Assembly: GCA_031282225.1 (NCBI GenBank)
Contig: JAITEC010000127.1
Coordinates: 1-5,646 of the forward strand
Direction of reading: 5' to 3'
DNA: 5,646 nt
Source: Oscillospiraceae bacterium
GTDB lineage: Bacteria > Bacillota > Clostridia > Oscillospirales > Oscillospiraceae
Below the pieces are notes generated by a model that was given only the letters and a program-made list of their open reading frames with translations, was not told the DNA's origin and did no database searches. Shown here piece after piece: positions 4,001-5,646 of this stretch; the first letter of the stretch is position 1; each line of letters opens with the position of its first letter. Both the position numbers and the translations under genes were made by a program.

Positions 4001-5646
4001 GCGGGCCTGTGAGTCACCTGCTCGATCCTCTTGCCGCCCTCCCCCTTGACTATTTTCGGCACGACGGTGATGCCGCCGCCGTAATAGTGCTCAAGCGCCT
4101 GCTGCTGTCTGCTCTGCACGTAGAGACTCATGAGTTGCGCGCCCGTCAGTTTCACCGCCGCGCCGGACTCTGTCTTGAACTCCTTCGCCACGTCCCGCCA
4201 CGCCTTGCGCGCTTTGTTGTCCACGCCTTCCAGCGCCTCGCCCAACGCGTCCTGCGCCCAAACGACATCGCGCACCTTCACGTCGAACCCGGCGCGCAAA
4301 TCCCGGAATAGCGCGTTCATGGCGGGTCCCATCTCCTCGAACATCGTAAAGCTGTCAACGAGATCGGCGTTGAAGAACTCGCCCAGCGCCTGCCCCAGCC
4401 CCAGCTTTGATAGCTCGTGCGGGCGCTTCGCGTAGTTGTAGCTCATGGCCTCGCCCGCAAACGCGCTCACCGTCAGGTCGCCGCCCTCGCGGAACATCCT
4501 GTTGTAGTTCTTCACGCTCGCCAGCACGCTGCGCGCCACGTCGAGCAGGTCGCCCAGCTCCGCGCTGCCCAGTTTGTTCAGCGGCTTCTCCTTCATTGCC
4601 TCGGCCACAGCGTCCAGTTTGTCGGACATCTCCGGCCCGAAGTACAGCGCCGTGTCTCCGCTGTCGGCGATTTCCTTGTACGTGCGCCGCAGGTCGTCCA
4701 CCCTCGCGCGCCCCGCGTCCGACATGGCTTTGCCGCCGTCGAAGTCCAGCGTGGAGAGAAATCCCGCCACGGCGGCCCGCAGGTGTTCCGGGACGTGCTT
4801 CGCGTCGGTCGGGTGCCGCAGCAGCGCGTCAAGTTCCTTTATCGTCTTGCGTATCTTCCCGCGCTTTGCGGTGTCTTGGCGTTTCCGCTTGTCCAAGAGC
4901 CCCTTCCACATATGCGCGTACTTTATCTCCAGCACCTTTCTGTCAGATTTCGCCTTAGCGGCTGCGGAGCGCTCCTTTTGCCGCCCGCGCTCCGCCTGCA
5001 GCCGTTTTTGCGCGCTCTCCCGCAGTCTCGCGAGCCGCCGCTCGTATGCCTCGCCCTGCCGCGTCAGGTCGCGGTTGGCTCGCACGTCGCGGTCTAGTTC
5101 CTCGCCCAGTTCGCGCAACCCCGCGAGCATGGCGAGCCTGTCGGCGACGTATTCGTCGTCGAGCGCCTCCGAGCTGTTCGGCATGTTGCGCATTTCTTCG
5201 CGCAGCTCCCGCGCCCGCTTCGCCGCGCTGTCTATTATCTCCTTGTTTGCGTACGCCTCGTCCACCACGTCGAGTATCCGCCGCCACCGCTCCAACGGGT
5301 GGTCTATGCCGTCGGGGAAAAAGCCCTTGCCAAAGGATGCCTGCAGATCCTGATAGGCGAGGTCGGGTGGCGTTCCCTTGCCCTGCGCGACTAGCTTTAG
5401 TTTCCCCCAGTACCGTTTGCGCATATCGTTGTACGTGTCGAACCCGTAGTCGTCGCCCGCGCCCTTCTCGTGTGCGCCAAACGCTATGGGCGTCGTGCGC
5501 AGGTGCCGCCTCAGTTCCCTGTAGTCCGGCTCCAGCGCCATCGCCGTGTCCAGCTCCTCGATATCGCCCGGCGACATCTCCCCCAGCGAGAGCCTCTGCC
5601 CCCCGCCATTGCTGTCTGTACCCGCGTTTTCCCTCTTGACAAGATC
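1045..5646 (-). CDS. Giant phage-type LPD multidomain protein, 5'-partial
   Basis: The frame is open from the right edge to TGA at 1047-1045, 1533 codons. The first in-frame ATG (5577) has GGGGGAG directly against it, too close for a ribosome-binding site, and 23 codons precede it, so the start lies outside the window. Numbering below is from that ATG. Residues 100-250 are charged and helical. Landmarks known to me from giant phage/prophage proteins follow: HPTDAKHVPEHLR (255-267), EWGNEVSMRLYGYRKFTEESY (560-580), NNAVVVEDIF (617-626), LQQPTSILRA (717-726), RTQVVDTVFHRAQIMR (840-855). The 700-880 block resembles the LPD38-type large polyvalent protein region. A hydrophobic segment lies at 897-911. 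The C-terminus has two related modules ending GL-x3-Q-K/R-x-ALW (1226-1236 and 1455-1465). Such proteins are commonly about 2000-3000 residues and their function is unsettled; a virion-internal or DNA-ejection role is inference. There is no internal stop or obvious frameshift. Confidence 0.75.
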   Translation of the reverse strand, partial: DLVKRENAGTDSNGGGQRLSLGEMSPGDIEELDTAMALEPDYRELRRHLRTTPIAFGAHEKGAGDDYGFDTYNDMRKRYWGKLKLVAQGKGTPPDLAYQDLQASFGKGFFPDGIDHPLERWRRILDVVDEAYANKEIIDSAAKRARELREEMRNMPNSSEALDDEYVADRLAMLAGLRELGEELDRDVRANRDLTRQGEAYERRLARLRESAQKRLQAERGRQKERSAAAKAKSDRKVLEIKYAHMWKGLLDKRKRQDTAKRGKIRKTIKELDALLRHPTDAKHVPEHLRAAVAGFLSTLDFDGGKAMSDAGRARVDDLRRTYKEIADSGDTALYFGPEMSDKLDAVAEAMKEKPLNKLGSAELGDLLDVARSVLASVKNYNRMFREGGDLTVSAFAGEAMSYNYAKRPHELSKLGLGQALGEFFNADLVDSFTMFEEMGPAMNALFRDLRAGFDVKVRDVVWAQDALGEALEGVDNKARKAWRDVAKEFKTESGAAVKLTGAQLMSLYVQSRQQQALEHYYGGGITVVPKIVKGEGGKRIEQVTHRPARLAPGDLARFMEALDDQQKDVADKLAALFIQTAEWGNEVSMRLYGYRKFTEESYFPIVSDRNFLSDTYDGLGATQQLADLGITKSRVKGANNAVVVEDIFTVAARQLDQMSSYHAFVVPLADAGRVINYRKLDVSVKSALENSLGKRAVEYVNKFLRDVNGGGRADSGGLYGKIVRRAKAAALGANMRVVLQQPTSILRAASMLDPKWLARGLAPVRGAKGDMKTVARYSPIAAWRGMGFYSLDTGRQMEDIIMGKHSVSEKAMWGIGKADELTWRVIWNAVGHETAAKDKGLRPGSKEFYEAAGRRFDDIIDRTQVVDTVFHRAQIMRSDNANVKAATAFMSEGVKTYNILRSAVLGAGAPGGKRKVARAFAAVLASLLAGSLVRSAWDAWRDKEEKEGEEAPQKFLRHLFGTKEKAFLDGDLVPSAFGMLPYARDLVSLFQGYGLNSMDGEGVERAYTSVVSLVKSLVKGEESKMTPLYYTKQAAGAVAALFGLPVKNALREMEDLSRHALRWTGKPLLEYQAKRFLYSVNDSPGVFYDILFGVSPYGKRPDAEAYEEISAAMLRDGREITQERIDTAMRNRVLDKSLVKSEIERSNAALVSGASAFEAYKLLTPEMVEALDGDIAEAARGLALDSNSDFEPGGKAAEAIRAREAGVPEAAYLLYAQVRQLFDEPEGESGHGTYSNSEIADAIDAMEGLTDEQKSALWTLHDADGLHAKLRGAGLDAAPANAMAAAVARLVPPKGHEQATTAQKYEAVLRGGYTAAERDKAMDVLMTQMNENGEKPAYKKYKSAMKAGLSVNTYLEFRENQTALDNFLEYKANGASRAGAERMARAIMGLKKLDGRDDIQALQKYAAIVESGAALEDQIAAFKSHMDDSEFYKIEAVSGYGVTPGIWVQYKGNIYDIDANGSVDQSEAEAAIRAIPGLNASQRAALWQMQNRSWSPGNNPFGNSRALRAVLDGAPKQETVRGTNPVTGRRSA
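1183..1278 (-). repeat. C-terminal module 2 with intact EF-hand loop
   Basis: Residues 1434-1445 are DIDANGSVDQSE, a textbook 12-residue EF-hand/dockerin-type calcium loop: Asp at 1, 3 and 9, Asn at 5, Gly at 6, hydrophobic at 8, Glu at 12. It is followed, 10 residues after Glu-12, by GLNASQRAALWQMQNRSW, the near-terminal motif common in this type of phage giant protein. Calcium binding is inferred from the ligand pattern. It appears to be a single functional loop rather than a paired EF-hand. Confidence 0.65.
1900..1965 (-). repeat. C-terminal module 1 with degraded EF-hand loop
   Basis: Residues 1205-1226 read GESGHGTYSNSE and then lead to GLTDEQKSALW. Aligned on the final Glu with the intact loop of module 2, positions 1, 3 and 9 have lost their Asp ligands (Gly, Ser, Ser) and position 5 is His, while Gly at 6 and Glu at 12 are kept. 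It looks like a non-binding copy of the same module. The distance from Glu-12 to the GL-x3-Q motif is 10 residues, the same as in module 2. Confidence 0.5.
2845..2889 (-). other. Hydrophobic segment in the giant protein
   Basis: Residues 897-911 (AFAAVLASLLAGSLV) form an uncharged run flanked by basic residues on the N-terminal side (GGKRKVAR) and by a strongly charged stretch on the other (WRDKEEKEGEE). It is short for a full membrane span but could be a membrane-interacting helix. It lies just after the LPD-like block. A second, weaker hydrophobic patch (AAGAVAALFGLPV) is at 1012-1024. Confidence 0.4.
2938..3480 (-). other. LPD38-like central block of the giant protein
   Basis: Residues about 700-880 hold the most recognisable conserved patches: LQQPTSILRA, YSPIAAWRGMGFYSLDTGRQ, KADELTWRVIWNAV, RTQVVDTVFHRAQIMR and the MSE...TYNIL motif. 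I associate this order with the LPD38-type large polyvalent protein region found in many phage and integrative-element giant proteins. The biochemical function of that region is not established. The Pfam-style name is from memory and the borders are approximate. Confidence 0.5.
4828..5235 (-). other. Predicted helical/coiled-coil segment of the giant protein
   Basis: Residues about 115-250 of the giant protein are dense in Glu, Arg, Lys and Ala with almost no Pro or Gly (for example RARELREEMR and RLARLRESAQKRLQ), and hydrophobic residues recur at heptad-like spacing. This is what a long helix or coiled coil looks like. It ends just before the HPTDAKHVPEHL landmark. Such a rod may mediate oligomerisation, but that is inference from composition only. 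Confidence 0.5.

Noticed and set aside
5575..5577. ATG at 5577 as the true start of the giant protein
   Set aside because: The GGGGGAG before it abuts the ATG with no spacer, and the frame stays open with protein-like codons to the window edge.

Overview
The window is bacterial DNA in two compositionally different parts. Bases 1 to about 860 are AT-rich and hold only gene remnants and palindromes. From about 870 to the right edge the DNA is GC-rich and is dominated by one very long minus-strand reading frame. My reading is a prophage, or phage-derived island, abutting a decayed stretch of host or other mobile DNA. The LPD-type giant protein, the IS4-like transposase piece and the small GNAT enzyme together fit a gut-type Bacillota/Clostridia genome or metagenome contig. 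That taxonomic guess rests on remembered family resemblance and is weak.

Layout, left to right. (1) Bases 1-225, minus strand: internal fragment of an IS4-family (DDE) transposase, cut by the window edge and split by an apparent one-base frameshift near 87-90. (2) Bases 226-430: T-rich sequence without a credible gene, containing a 48-base concentric palindrome at 268-315. (3) Bases 431-808, plus strand: C-terminal two-thirds of a GNAT N-acetyltransferase with no usable start, so probably a 5'-truncated remnant. (4) Bases 809-1044: convergent intergenic region carrying a 17-bp stem-loop (825-871), a 9-bp GC-rich hairpin (875-896), a third small hairpin, and a possible translationally coupled Cys/Arg-rich small ORF on the minus strand (851-1048). 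(5) Bases 1045-5646, minus strand: at least 1533 codons of a giant phage-type protein whose frame is still open at the right edge, so its true start lies outside.

The giant protein is the only intact-looking coding unit of any size. It has a charged helical N-terminal part, a central region with the landmarks of phage 'large polyvalent protein' (LPD) families, one marked hydrophobic segment, and a C-terminus built from related modules. One module carries a textbook EF-hand calcium loop and an earlier copy carries a degraded one. A role as a virion-internal or ejection protein is inference. There is no tRNA, rRNA or CRISPR array, and no complete mobile element. I found no evidence for a novel multi-gene system here. 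The items most worth a second look are the C-terminal EF-hand module duplication, the concentric palindrome, the strand-asymmetric stem-loop at the composition boundary, and the GTGA-coupled small ORF.
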